A DNA stretch of 64,000 nt from Rhabditophanes sp. KR3021 (GCA_963281155.1 CAUJLY010000003.1:3782001-3846000), one strand, 5' to 3'. Shown: positions 20,873-33,631, counted from the first letter of the stretch. A program made the numbers and translations. The notes: generated by a model from the sequence alone, not told the origin.

Positions 20873-23282
20873 ATGAGTGGACTAGACAGAAATAGACTGG
20901 CTGGAGGCGAGGAGCGTGCCCGTATGAAGCAATACAAAAACAATAGCAAGCATGAGGTGAGAATATTCTTCTTTTTTAAATAAATTTTATTGTTTTTAGG
21001 ACAGTCGTCGTCGCCGAACTGAGTGTAGTGTTGAGTTGAGGAAGCAAAAGCGTGACGATGACATGATGAAAAGAAGAAACGTCGTGCTGGAAGAAGATGC
21101 GGAAGAGGGGCAGGATTGTTTCAAAAACGAAGACAGCGAAGTTAAGCGGGTCGAGCAGCCTGGATCAGTTGTGATCGCTGAAGCTGTGCGTGTACTTTCG
21201 AATTCTCCTGATCTCGCTCAAATGCTGGTTACATTCGAAAGCGTTCGAAGACTCTTGTCCAAGAGCAAAGACCCCCCAGTAGAGGAGATCGTTAAAAGTG
21301 GTTTGTTGAACGCCTTGACCGAAGGACTAACCATTCAACATGAGAAAATCCAATTTGAATGTGCTTGGGCAATCACCAATGTTGTATCAGGAGATACCAG
21401 CCAAACTATCGAAGCTGTCAAGACAGGCTGTACACCACGTTTGCTAGCTTTGTGCCGTACTGGAAAGCTTAATTTGATTGAGCAAGCTTTGTGGGCTATT
21501 GCTAATATCACCGGAGATTCTTCCCAACTCCGTGATTACGCCATCTCTGAAGGACTTCTGGAAGTATTAACTGACTTAATAAAAAATGCTCACACGACTA
21601 AAGTAGAACTCGTCCGTGTTATGGCTTGGACTTTGTCAAACCTCTGCCGTCACAAAAATCCCCATCCTTCTCCCATGGCCATCAAGAAGATTCTTCCAAA
21701 CATCCACATTTTGATGGAGCATCAAGACAAAGCCGTTCGTCAAGATGCTTGCTGGGCTCTTTCCTACATGAGTGATGGCCCAGATGAACAAATTGCCCTT
21801 GTTGCTAGTGAGAAAACACTCCAAATCTTACTTGACATGCTGAAATCAAAGGTTGATTCCTGGGTAGCTCCAGCTCTTAGAGTCTTCGGAAACATCGCTA
21901 CAGGCGCCGACTTCCTCACTCAATATGTTGTTGACTGTGGCGCTCTTAACGTGCTTCCATCTTTGATGGAAAAGAAAAAGGCAACCATCATAAAAGAATG
22001 TGCTTGGCTAATCTCCAACATCGCTGCTGGATCTCAAGGTCAAATTCAAGCCATCATTGAATCCAAATGTTTGGAGCATGTTTTCCAAACCTTCTATAAT
22101 GGAGATCACAAATCCATTTTTGAATGTTCATGGGTAGTTTCAAATATTGTCCAAGGTTAGTGTAATTCCCCTTTAAACATTAGTTTCTGTTTCCTTGCAA
22201 TGAGTTTTCAATCTATCAATTAAATCACCACTAACACCACCATAGAATACATGACTGACGAAGTCTTCATAAGAAAGGTTCCTATAATTAACACCTTTTC
22301 CAGTATCCAAGAACACGTAAACAGACTGTTTATTTCCTCTAACAGAATCACGGAGTTTAGCAACTCTTAACTCAGCCATCAGATTGTTCCATAGATCATT
22401 GTTGTTGTAGGTTAGATCGTTTCTGTAGATTTCAGCACACATCTCTTGTAGTTGCTCATAATCCTGGCTTTTGTAATTCCACCTCATATTATCATATCAG
22501 TATCGAATCCCGACCCACATCCTGAGCATTTGTAAGTGCCTTCATATCAATGAGGTGCAAATTTAGTAAATTTAACGTTTCCTAATTCATACACATACTG
22601 ATTTGAAATCAATTTCGGATAGAAGTAATGCCCGTAAGCTTGAAGGGAAATAGCATTCAACAAACGCATGAGGGAGTACATCTTTCTGTTGAGACATTGG
22701 TCAACTTAGGAACCAAATCAAATTATAAAGTAATCAAATGTCATTAAACATGCTGCGAAAAGGGACTCTATTTTTCAATTACTCTTCAAGACATTTAGGC
22801 TAATTTTAATGAGTCACTTAAGACTACATGAAATTCGGATTTCAAGATTAAATATAAAAATTTGGTTAAATAATAATTTAAAAATATTTGTTCAGGTGGG
22901 ACTACCAATCAAATTTTGGCATTACGTGAATATGGTGGGATCGCTGCACTTTGCTCTCAATTAAATGCCCCTAACGCCGAAGTAACCGTCAACATCCTTG
23001 ATACATTGAAAGGCATTTTGGATGCTAGCAGATCAGTGTAAGTCAAAGATCACCTTTAAAAGTTTATTTATAATTTTTAGGAGTGACCAAGTTTTGGCAA
23101 AAACAACAACCGAGATTGAAGAGTGCAATGGACTGGACAAAATTGAGGCCCTTCAGCAGCAAGAAAATGACAACATTTACAAATCGTCATACGAAATTAT
23201 CAGTGAATTTTTCAACACTGGAGACGACGACTTTGATAACGATGAATCTAAGGAGAATGAAATGGACCGTTTCAACTTTTAA
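20873..23282 (+). CDS. KPNA: Importin subunit alpha (karyopherin alpha)
   Basis: Exons 20873-20956, 21000-22155, 22896-23037 and 23081-23282 give 527 aa, normal for importin-alpha. The N-terminal IBB domain has the basic clusters [16 protein letters not shown] and ELRKQKRDD, which bind importin-beta. Armadillo repeats follow with the canonical W..N pattern ([89 protein letters not shown]), forming the NLS-binding groove. The acidic tail ends [20 protein letters not shown]. It carries NLS cargo into the nucleus. Intron 2 (22156-22895, 740 bp) contains an antisense zinc-finger/GIY-YIG remnant. A possible leader acceptor TACTTCAG lies 8 bp before the ATG. Poly(A) signal at 23331-23336. Confidence 0.96.
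22173..22700 (-). pseudogene. Antisense zinc-finger/GIY-YIG (ANKLE1/LEM-3-like) remnant in importin-alpha intron 2
   Basis: Opposite to the host, a 104-residue open frame (22487-22173) contains [20 protein letters not shown] followed by [16 protein letters not shown]. The spacing of Y..L.D, then F..(I/V)FY.G, then R..H matches the N-terminal half of the GIY-YIG nuclease domain of ANKLE1/LEM-3. Upstream on the same strand, in other frames, lie a coding-like stretch ([20 protein letters not shown]) and a CxxC motif [10 protein letters not shown], each cut by stops. The C-terminal half of the nuclease is missing at 22173, 17 bp from the host donor. It is a truncated, probably dead copy. Confidence 0.5.
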
Positions 23283-23999
23283 TTAACAAGTTAAAATATT
23301 TTCCCATATTATTTAATAGGTCTCCGATCGAATAAAATTATTTTTAACTGAGTTGGTATTATATGCGTGTACTTTTTATTCTCTGGGACTTTTAGAAAAG
23401 ACCTCTACCTTCCTTCTCTCATTTTATTACGAAGTAACATTGACGTATTCTTGTTTTAAATTTTTGCATTCTTGTTCTAAATTTGTATGTTAATATTTCC
23501 AAGGAACAAAAGAATGCTTGGTTGTCAGTGATAACGAACAAGATGCGGCGACCACGCAAATAACAATTTTCTACTTTTTTATCCTATTTCTCCAATTTTT
23601 GTCCGCTTTATTATATTCATATTAAGTATGTAATTTTTTAAATGGTCAGGATGTGAAGCCTATACATACAGGTGTGTATATGCTTATTTGATAACAAGAC
23701 TATGAGTAAGCAAAAGAATACGCATTTATTTCTTGTTTATAGCTTGACGATGGCCTCCTACAGAAATCACGTAATACTTACTGGCGGCAACAACCTTTTT
23801 TGTTACCGATTAGCGTCAATTATCTTCCTTGTAACCATCTAATTACACTTAATAATCATATTATTTACTAATGTTTTACTAATTTGTAATATGCAGATTT
23901 CTCGTCTTTAAAAAGAGTATACTTAATTATTTAATTCATTCTTTAGTTTCAAATAACGGATACTAAGCCTTACTTATTTCTAATTAAACACACGTTGCC
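23283..23999. other. Intergenic region between importin-alpha and IQGAP
   Basis: 717 bp with the importin-alpha poly(A) signal at 23331-23336 and the IQGAP promoter. No gene is seen. Confidence 0.5.
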
Positions 24000-26900
24000 A
24001 TGGCACAATCGGAAACTATTACTGTTAATGATGTCGACACTACTAAAAGAAGCTTGGATGGGAATGGCAATGGCGTTGATATTGAGAAATTAGATGACAA
24101 GCAAGGAGAAATTAGCGCAGACTTAATGGATGAAAAAGAAAAAATAGAAAAGCATACGAATATTTATGCAGATTGAGTGAAGTCAGAACATGGATTGGAG
24201 AGTTATTGGCAGATGAAGGAATACCTCCACCAATTGACTTGGAAGAAAACTTAACTAATGGTGTTTTGTTAGCCAGAATCGGAAATGCTATTTCTGCTAA
24301 ACTTGTTCCTTTGTCAAAGATCTTTGATTTGGACCAGGTACGTTTGAGAATCACTTAAACATTCTACAAAATTCTTTATATCTATTTATACATATTAATG
24401 ACATTAAAAGAGACATTTAGCGACATTTAAAATTTTATTATATTTTAATGCATTTTTATTGTACAGCAATTTGTTACCCCCAAATGATTGCGCAAAAGTG
24501 TTGCTATTCTCGTTCGTTTGATCAGCTAGTTTAGCTAGCTGACACAAAGATGCAAATGCTTTTGGCAAACAGACCACTATCTAAACATGTTACCTTACTT
24601 TATAACCTTTGGTAATACCAAAAGATTTATAGCTTTGTTTGCAATCATTTCAAACATTGTCTCCTCTTTTCAGAGCAAATACCAACATGATGGTTTAACA
24701 TATCGACACACCGACAACATTGTGCAATGGAGAAAAAGTTTGTTGAATTTGGGATTTCCTGAAATTATAATTCCTGAAACTGTTGATATTTATCAAGGAA
24801 AAAATGTTGCCACTATTTTCTGCTTGTTCACTTTAGCAATTTATTTGCACAGATTAAGAAAAGGACCTCCACTCAAAAATCAAACTGAAAACATTCACTT
24901 TAGTGAGAGTGACGTTCAATTCATTAGTGAAAGACTTAAGGATCAAAAGTTGCCTAGTTTTGATGACGCCGAGGGGATTTTGTCTAATAGAAGCGTCTCA
25001 AAAGCTGATCTAAACTCTACTAGCACAAGTCCAGACGATGAAGCCATCAAAGCTTTAGAAGACAAAAACAAGACTGAACAAACTAGGGCTGCTATTGTGA
25101 TTCAAGAAAACTTCAGAAAATACAAAATGAAGCAAGAAACTCAAAGAAAGTTTAAAGAAGAAGCTACAGCAGCCCAAATCAAGTTTGAAGAAGAAGCCAA
25201 GGCAGCCCAACTCAAGTTTGACCAAGAAGCCAAGGCAGCCCAATTAGCCTATGAGGAAGAAAAAAAAGTCGCTCAAAAAATGTGGGAGGAACAAACTAAG
25301 GCTGCTAAGATTATTCAAGACAGTTTTAGAAAATACAAAAGGAAACAAAATTCAGACACTCTCTTGAATTCTTCCGATCCATCACTTTATTTGGTTAGGA
25401 ACTTTGTTGAACTCTTGCGTAATACTGAAGTAGATTACGAAGAGGATTTGACTATTGAAAGAACTAGAAGCCGTATCAGTCGTCTTATTACTAACAATAG
25501 AAACATGGACATGGATCTTGATGAGTTAGATCATAAGATTAGTCTCTTGATTAGAAATCGAATTACACTCCAGGAGGTAATCGAAGAAAGAAGCAAGATT
25601 GATTCTAAAATGACAAGTCAATTTACTACCCAAGGATCTATCCGTAGAAAGGAACGCGGTCAATTGAATAACTTACAAGTTCTTCTTTTCCATTTGCAAG
25701 TCGAACCCCAACATTTGAGCAATCTTTTTGAAGTTTGCAACAAAGAGGGGCTTTATGAAAAAGGGCTGCTTCCATTGTTCCACTTTGTTTACGAAAAAGA
25801 GAAGAATTTTTGTTTGTCAGGTTATGCCGTGAGATCATGAAACGCTATATCTACTCGTTAAATGAACCAAAAGACTTTTCCAACATCAACAATGAAGAAG
25901 GAAAGAAAGTTTTCAAATTTATTAGCAGATTTTTCCAGTCCTTCCCTTCATACGATGTAGTAGCTATCTCCTTAAAAGAACAACACCGCATTTACTACGC
26001 CGAAGAACAAGAAATCCGTGTTAATCTCAATCCAATCACAATGTTCGAAGAAAAGTTTAATCGTGTTCCGAATGATATCTATGAAGCTCTCGCCGATGAG
26101 GAAATTATTTCCGTTTTGAATTTAAGCAAGTCCTTTATTACGAGCCAAGCTTATGCCTTTGCCGATTCCGTTTTACACGACATTAAGCTACCTAAAACTG
26201 TTCGTTACTTGATGAAGGTCGTCCAAGTTGAATTGAGAAACAAACATTCTGAACTAAGTTCCGTCAAGATTTCAGCATATGTCTGTCATTTCCTATGGAA
26301 GTGCTACTTGGAAAAACCAATGGTCGAAGGCAAGCTTTTCCAACGTGAAACCGGTAAGCAGTTTTCCCCCGCTCAAAAGGAAAGACTCGTCATGATTACT
26401 AAACTAATTGGATATGCAGCACTTGTAAGTAAACCTTAATTCAAAAATTCAAAAAAACTTTAATAAAAATGAACAAAGTACAAAAAATCAAAATACAAAA
26501 AGGCATTAAACGAGATTATTTTGACATCCACTTAATTCCTTCACAAATATCACGCCATCCTTCTAATCCTTTACTTACTAAAGCCTGGAATCTCAGCGTA
26601 TCTAAGAATATTTTGTACCCAAGATAGTTAGATATATGAATAAATAGGCTGGAATAAACTTCATCAGGGTCTTATTCATTTTAGTTTGATCTAGCGGCAA
26701 CAATTAAACTTAATTGAAAAAATTAATAATGAGAATGTAGCTTAAGCGTACAGTTACATAGTCTTAATAGGTTCAAATTGAGTAAATTATTGTTAAATTT
26801 TTATACATATATTAAAAGAACGTTCATGAAAAAACTATGATAACTTTTTATTTACTTTATTATTTCAAATTCAAACTTTCTAATATTTGTTAATTATTAA

Positions 26901-28108
26901 TAATTCTTACTTTTTAGGGCAAAAGCTATTCTTCTCACGAACCTCATTTGTTTTCTTTGAACGAAACAATTAGTGAATTGCATAACAAATTTTTGTCTAT
27001 TGTCAACTCAACTCTTGAAAATAACACTCTCGACCAAATTTATGAAATGAACCAATTTACTACTTCCATGTCTTGTCAAAAACCCATCATCAACATTAGT
27101 CTTGAACATCTCAAATTTTTGCATGGCATCATCGACGAGCACAAAGACAAAATATTTGATGCAAGCGGAGCTAGGTTGAGAAAATTGTTTGACTCCATTG
27201 ATTCTAAATTTGAGGAAGAAAAAATTGGAGCTCATCTCACTTTGTCTCTCTGTCCCATGGCCCCAGAAAGAATCAACAACTCAATTGACTCCCAGGAGTT
27301 ATTTATCCAAACACGCAAATTCTTTGTAGATCTTTTGCTTTGCGGGGTTCCAGGAGAAAATGTTCCTGAAGTGCTCGATAGTGAAATTGACGAAGAACAT
27401 GAAAAAGTTTACAGAGAACTTATCAACCAAACTGAAGATCCATTCCCTACTTTGCTTTCTAAACAACAAAAAGTCCGGGAGAATTTGAAAATTTTGAAGG
27501 AGTTTGGAATAGTTTCAAGTGAAAACAATTATCAAACTTTAGTTAATCAAATTACCAATGAGATCAAAAGACAGGGTCAATACAGACAAGGAAGAAACAA
27601 ACAAATCGACCATCTCCAAGAAACTGTCAAGGGATTGGAAGATAAAAGAAAAGACAACGAGGAAAGACTTTTAAAATACAAGGAGTGCTTGAATTCTTGT
27701 GTTGAAAATATGAGAAGAAGTAGTATCAAGCCACAAATTACTTCTAGTTCAAGCAAGGCTTCCAAAATGCTGAATGATAGGGAAAAGCTGCTCAACCCAA
27801 AATCTCTTAAAGTTTCTGGTGAAAAACTATTGAAGAAAGAAATCATCGACGTTGATCCCAAGGATAAGGCTCTTGTGAAGGAGTTTTCTAAAATGAACTT
27901 CGAAATCAACTTTACTGGAAAAATGGACCAATTTGAAATCATCCTCAAGAAGTCAAAAACAGACATCTCTACCTATCCAATTAACTTCCAAGATTTGCTT
28001 GAATTAGAATTCAATGATGTCCAAACGATCCCTATATCCGACAACACAATCTTTAACGTCAAAAACTTTATCGCCTTCCTCAATAAGAAATTTTACGCTA
28101 AAAAATAA
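24000..28108 (+). CDS. IQGAP: IQGAP scaffold protein, two apparent frameshifts
   Basis: Exons 24000-24337, 24674-26424 and 26918-28108. In order: a calponin-homology domain (AYEYLCRLSEVRTWIGELL.. then TYRHTDNIVQW), two IQ motifs (AAIVIQENFRKYKMKQ and AAKIIQDSFRKYKRKQ) joined by five 11-residue repeats, a RasGAP-related GRD, and a complete RasGAP_C domain ending FLNKKFYAKK. IQGAPs link Cdc42/Rac, calmodulin and actin. The product would be about 1093 aa, shorter than human IQGAP1 and without the WW and repeat regions. The frame is broken twice: at the A-run 24139-24144 before AYEYLC, and at 25794-25798 before REEFLF. One added A at each restores both the conserved alignment and exon phase (113 and 584 whole codons). 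Intron 2 contains antisense remnants. Poly(A) signal at 28140-28145. Confidence 0.9.
26520..26690 (-). pseudogene. Antisense coding-like remnant in IQGAP intron 2
   Basis: Opposite to the host, within intron 26425-26917, two overlapping frames read like protein: LDQTKMNKTLMKFIPAYLF.. and, one shift later, FLDTLRFQALVSKGLEGWRD.., ending in a TAA near 26518. No start codon or domain is identified. It is too short to name. Confidence 0.3.
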
Positions 28109-30547
28109 GTAATCTCTATCATTTTATATGTAAAACTTTAATAAAGTTATGACAATGTCTATGGCGTAACAATTGTAAACTTCTGTTCACAGTATTCCTC
28201 CTCGTAAAACTTGATTAACTAGTTGCGTCATAACTACATTTGCCACGTTATGTTTGGTTATTGTTCAGTTATATACAGATATGTTCAGTTATATACAGAT
28301 ATGTTTAGTTATGCTGAGTTATGTTGACTTATTTTTGGATGTGGCCAAAGTGACCCTTGGATCTGTTAAAAGTTCTCTAATGATCCCCAATAAATCATAA
28401 TTTAAAGCATTGGATCAAACATTTGAGTATCTGTGACCTTTAAGATATTGATGACATAAAATGGATATATACTAGATATCTGATTAGATGATGGTGTACA
28501 CTCTCAAATATACACTAATTGTTACATCTTTCAAGTATCTTTATGTTGATATCTTTGTATACACTAGTTGTAAATCACTTCGAACCTTTCCGCAACTAAT
28601 TTAAACTATTTTTCTTAACCAAATGACTGTAAAAATACAGGTAACTATTCATAAATGACATTCATCAAGTATATTTCTCAGCAATCATCTTCTCTTCCAA
28701 TGTCAAACAAAAAGTTATGATATTAGCCAAGCCAGTACGACATAAATTCTCGTGTTAAATACAATGTCATCAAGTGGCTATGATATATGTTAACTAAATC
28801 TCAAATATTAGAGATAAATATGTATTTTAAACATGAGAAAGACAATGTCATAATACCAATTCATCATCTCATTCAAGTACTGCACAATTGACTTAAATAC
28901 TTATGTAACTGAAGCTCCTCATAATTTGTATTCCATTGTTTTCATTATTTATCATCGTCCTTCATTGTTGTGAAAATACATATCATTTTATACAAATTGC
29001 TTAGCATACAGATGTGTTTTATCAAAAATAATTGGTTAGTAATGTAAAATTGATGTAGTTAAAAACATAGTGGTTCAAAGCTAACAAACACATAATGTCA
29101 GAATCACATTATTGGTTGTAATTGTTATGACAATAACAAGTGGATTTTTACTTTTCTAAAAGACACTTGTCTACTTGAAAGTAATTATATGTTGCCTTGT
29201 ATACATCTTTTAAAAGGAACTTCAAATGAACTATCTAAGTCCTGGGATTATTTTTAATCTGGTTAGCACATATTAAGTTATGCCAACATTGCAACTTGAG
29301 ACGTGCTTTGGCGGAATGTTTTTTAACCGAACCCGGTAAGCCTGATTATCTTTGCAGACTGACCGTGACATGGGCAAAACTAATTTTCATAATCTCACTA
29401 ACATTCAAAAAGAACCTGTCAATTAATGGCTTTATTAAGTAAATGATATGCCCCATTGAGAATACCTTTAATCAAATTATACCAAAAGAAAAGAAGATAA
29501 ACCAAAAAAATGAGATCAAAGAAAATAAGAGTGAGATTGTACTTTTAAGAGGATTAGTTTATACATTTATAATCAACTTCTTTTTTATGCTTTCAAATGC
29601 ATTTAAGTGTCGTTATAATTTTTTAGAGAACAGTCTTAATATTTTGATGTGTACGCTTCTCTTTTCATATCACCAAATCAACTTCTTAATCAAGCCTTTG
29701 TACTAACCAAATTACTTTGACATGATATTATCTTGTTCATACAACTATATTAATTTACGACTTTGCTCCCACTGCATGTAAACAATCATTCATTATCTTT
29801 TGTCAATTGGAATGTATAAAGATGATAAGGCCTGCGAAAATGATTAATATATAGGTTTTAAAAGTTCTCTTACAAAAGTAAAAAAGTAATGCTGTTCCCT
29901 GATAACGGGTGTTGTTTAACTATTTAAACACGACAGAACATCATGTTTCCAACTATACTCAAAATCTCTTTGATAGGAATATAATTAACAGATTCTGATA
30001 ACACAGATCATTTAGAATTATCTATGAGTGGTAGCATTGAATGAGAAAGCATAGTTCGATTCCACCCAAATTAACCCCGCCAAGTAAGCCGACAAAAAGG
30101 AATCAAGCTAGAGCTTGGAAAGAGTATTCAAATTAAGCTTACAAGAAATAATACAAAAAAGTGGTCAAAATAATTCCACAAAAGTGCAGTCAAAATAAGC
30201 TCCCAAATAAGTACTTAAAAAAGTATTCAAAATATTTTTACTAATTAAGCATAATCAGCAATCTCCTTTATGTCTGATAGCAATAAGTAATATCTTCAAC
30301 AAATACCCTGCATTGGTTGCATTTTGTGGTGAAGAGAAAAGTAATTTTTGTTTAAACTGATTTAAATTAATTATTTTATTATACATTAAAAATTATTAGT
30401 AAAAGCAGCTAACGGAATTTATACAATGAATTAACTTCAATTAAATGGTGTGAGAAAGTCCATAAACTTATAAATATTTATTTAATTAAAGAAATTTGAA
30501 AATGATCCATCCATGAGTGTATGTGTTTGGGATTAACAGTTGTCAAA
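28109..30547. other. Gene-free region between IQGAP and Iroquois 3' ends
   Basis: 2.4 kb of AT-rich DNA with the IQGAP poly(A) signal at 28140-28145 and a small tandem repeat. The longest frame (29443-29706) is Lys/Ile/Phe-rich and shows no domain, so I do not call it. Confidence 0.5.
28262..28320. repeat. 20-bp tandem repeat, two exact copies plus decayed copies
   Basis: The unit ATGTTCAGTTATATACAGAT is present twice in tandem (with a flanking base difference), followed by degenerate GTTTAGTTATGCTGAGTTATG units. Confidence 0.7.
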
Positions 30548-32685
30548 TTAATTGTCTATATCAAATTTTGCCTCCTTTTCTTCAGAACTAGGTGATTTTA
30601 ATTGAGTGGTGGTTTGAAGAGTTTGTGAAATATTATCTAAAACAAATAACAATTTAGTATAATGCCATATAAAATTGGATACTTTATATTTTTAAATTGT
30701 CAACATGAAGTAATTGGCATTGACACTTATGTCGTCTCAAATTCACATATTATATCGCTTAAATTCACATATTATATCAACTTATACAAACTTATATAAA
30801 TTTATATAAACACAAATGTAAATTTCTTCAAACACTCCGTGAAATGTGTATGTGTATCTTTGAAACGTCACAAAAGGACATGCATGGTATAAAGGTGTAT
30901 AACATTTAGATGACAAGGCTTTGTTAAAAAGAATCAAATCAGGTGGTGTTTTTTGGTTTACTACGATACTTTTATACACACTTCTTTTACACAAATACTA
31001 ACTAAATGTATAGTAATGCATACATAATATATGTATTACACTAAATAGATATTTACAATACAATATACAATGCTTTGTTTAATTTTTTTGTAAATTACCT
31101 TCTGAAGTAGGCGATTCTTTAAGTTGTACAGTTTTTGTTTCAGCTGCTTTTGGTGGAGATTCAGTGATTATGTTTTTGATTGGTGTTAATGCTTCGCCCA
31201 ATGGCACACTCGTCGAGGGGGTTGGAATATTAGAGGAGGAAGAAGTAGTTGTTGTGGGCATTTGAGGTAACATCCCTCTGAACATATTATTAAAGAGTGG
31301 ATTTTGAGGCATTCCTTGTTGCATCCCCTGCATCGACGCAGCCATCATTTGCAGCATTTGAGGTTGCATCATTTGTGGGTTCATGGAAGCTAATGCCATT
31401 TGATTTTGCCATTGCATTAAATGAGATTGCATTGCTTGGATGTTTTGGGGGGGTAGATGCATAAAAGCTTGTGGAAAACCATTTGGAATGATACCGGGAG
31501 GGAAAGCCATATTTGGTGGTGCCATTTGGATATTATGATGTTGTTGATCTTTGTTGATACTCAAACTTCCCGCTTTTGATTCTAAATGTTCACTCGAACT
31601 AACTCCAACTGAAGTAGAGCCATCATTCGTGCCTGTCAACGTGTCAATTGACCAAATTTTATTCTTTTTTGGTGAAGGCTTATTATTTTCTTGAGATCTT
31701 GAAGGCGACGATTCTCTCATTTCAGATTTTAATTCATCGTCCCGTACTGAGGAGATGTCATCGATGTCGGAATTGGACGAAGAGGGTCCCTCAATATCTA
31801 TACCTTCTAAATCATCGTCATCATCCTCCCCAGTCCTGTTTCTTGGAGACCAAGTCATTTTATTTTCCTTCTTCAGTCTTCGTCTAGCATTTGCGAACCA
31901 CGTGCTAACTTGTGTCAAAGACATCTTTGTAATTACTGCTAGCATCATTTTCTCAGCTTTTGTGGGATAAGGATTTCTTCTGTGATCATTTAACCAACTT
32001 TTCAAGGGTGCTGTCGTTTCTCTGGTTGCGTTTTTTCTCCTTCCGCCATCAAACGCTGCTCCATAGGGATGGTAGGAATTCATTGCATGGTCGAAAAAAT
32101 TCAAGTGTTGCATTGGTCCGCCGCCACTATTCATGTCCTTAAAAATAGATATATCAGTAAATTAATATTCAGAGAATGGGACAAATAATTTAACCACAAC
32201 AATACTAAATGCTCTTAAATTCTTATCTTATTCTATTTGCGCGAGAGTACACAAAAAGGTACTAAGAATGCAAATTAAGTTAATGTCAAGATACAGTCAT
32301 AAGTGGATTGTAAGGAGTCAAATATGTTTTGAAGGAAAGTAGTCATAAGAAGTGTATTAATTGCGTTAATTAGCAGTAATTAATACCTTTGATACTCTCA
32401 AATGCCCTTTATTTTGTTTGACTTCTCACCACATTTCAAGTATATATTAGTAACTTGTAGTAAGTTTGAGGGAAAGGTTTAATTATTTGAAGTAGCAATA
32501 CATACCTGTGGAAAAAATGGCATCATCTGCCTTTGGCTATTTATAATCGCTTGTACATTGTTTAAGTCAAAACCAGGCATATTGACTCCGAGTTGACTTG
32601 CATTCATCATTCCGCTTGGAAAACCTGGAAAGGCACCGTTTATATGTGGTCCAGATTCAGCTAATCTAACGTTATTTAAATTCAT
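30548..32685 (-). CDS. IRX: Iroquois-class TALE homeobox transcription factor
   Basis: Exons 32685-32506, 32137-31099 and 30636-30548 join in phase (435 aa). The last exon, ending KEAKFDIDN, is short and was found by splice phase. The homeodomain (residues about 91-152) has the TALE three-residue extension: [59 protein letters not shown]. This is clearly Irx type, continuing [16 protein letters not shown] into the acidic region usual in Irx proteins. The C-terminal half is Met/Gln/Pro-rich. Irx factors pattern neural and other tissues. The gene is isolated, with gene-free DNA of about 14.7 kb upstream, unlike the dense surroundings, which suggests long-range regulation. Confidence 0.96.
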
Positions 32686-33575
32686 ATTTGAATGATACCA
32701 GCAGTAGATTTAGTAAAGAATATATTATTTAAAATAAAGAATCTGAAATGAAGGAAATGTTGTGTTAAGTGTGATATTAAAATATTGCAATAAATGGGAA
32801 ATTAAAGCAAACAAAATTAAATGATGTTTCAATAAATAAGGATCAAGGAAATGTGAAAATTAAAAACAAGCTAATAAAGAAAGATTGTTTAAAATGTTTT
32901 GTAAAAATAAAAACAATATTTACAGTAAAAAGGAAATGAAGAAACGGTTTACCCTAAAAAAATAATGATCGAGTTTGTTTTATGAAAAAAGCATTAATTT
33001 CGTTCTCGTGTAATGGTTGTGGGTTAACAAAAAAAGTCTATGTTTGAGTATATAATATAACAAAACAGCAGCAACCAAAAAAGTTATTACTACCATGATT
33101 GTGGCAGTTGGGGGATGGTGTTGTGAAAATAATTGTTTTAAATGGTGTAACAAGATGATATAATGAAGAATGATAGCTCTCGCGCAGGGAGAGTGTATCA
33201 TGTGAAGACTTAGAAGTGAAGGTGGTGGTGATATAATTGAATTATGATAATAATAATGATACGCTCGTATATTAATACTGTGTTTATTAAAGTGTGTACA
33301 TGCATAAACATTTAGATGATCCCCGCGTATGTGTTACGTCTTTCTTTTGTCAGTCTAATCAAAATTGACAACGATATATTATATTTATTGTGGTGTCTTC
33401 GCATATTTGGCTGTCTTCATTATCATTCATCATCAAACATAGAAGTAGCTGTTAAGCGTTTAATTGTACAAGCAATAAAGACATGATCATCATCATGGAC
33501 AAAACTTAAATATACGGGTGTTATAAAACGTTATCATACTAACTTTGTCTTAACAAATACATAATTCACATATTG

Positions 33576-33631
33576 TCTTATTAAATGAATTAAATATATA
33601 TGAATTAAGTATATATGAATTAAATATGTAA
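33576..33631. repeat. 15-bp AT-rich tandem repeat
   Basis: Three to four units of ATGAATTAA(A/G)TATAT in tandem, upstream of Irx. Confidence 0.55.

Noticed and set aside
29443..29706. 87-codon frame between IQGAP and Irx
   Set aside because: Lys/Ile/Phe-rich composition of AT-rich noncoding DNA, no domain, no splice or start context.
30018..30072. tRNA-like A-box (GAGTGGTAGC) and B-box (GTTCGATTCC) pair
   Set aside because: Only about 20 nt separate the boxes, so no anticodon arm fits, and no acceptor stem pairing is visible. At best a degraded tRNA or SINE scrap.
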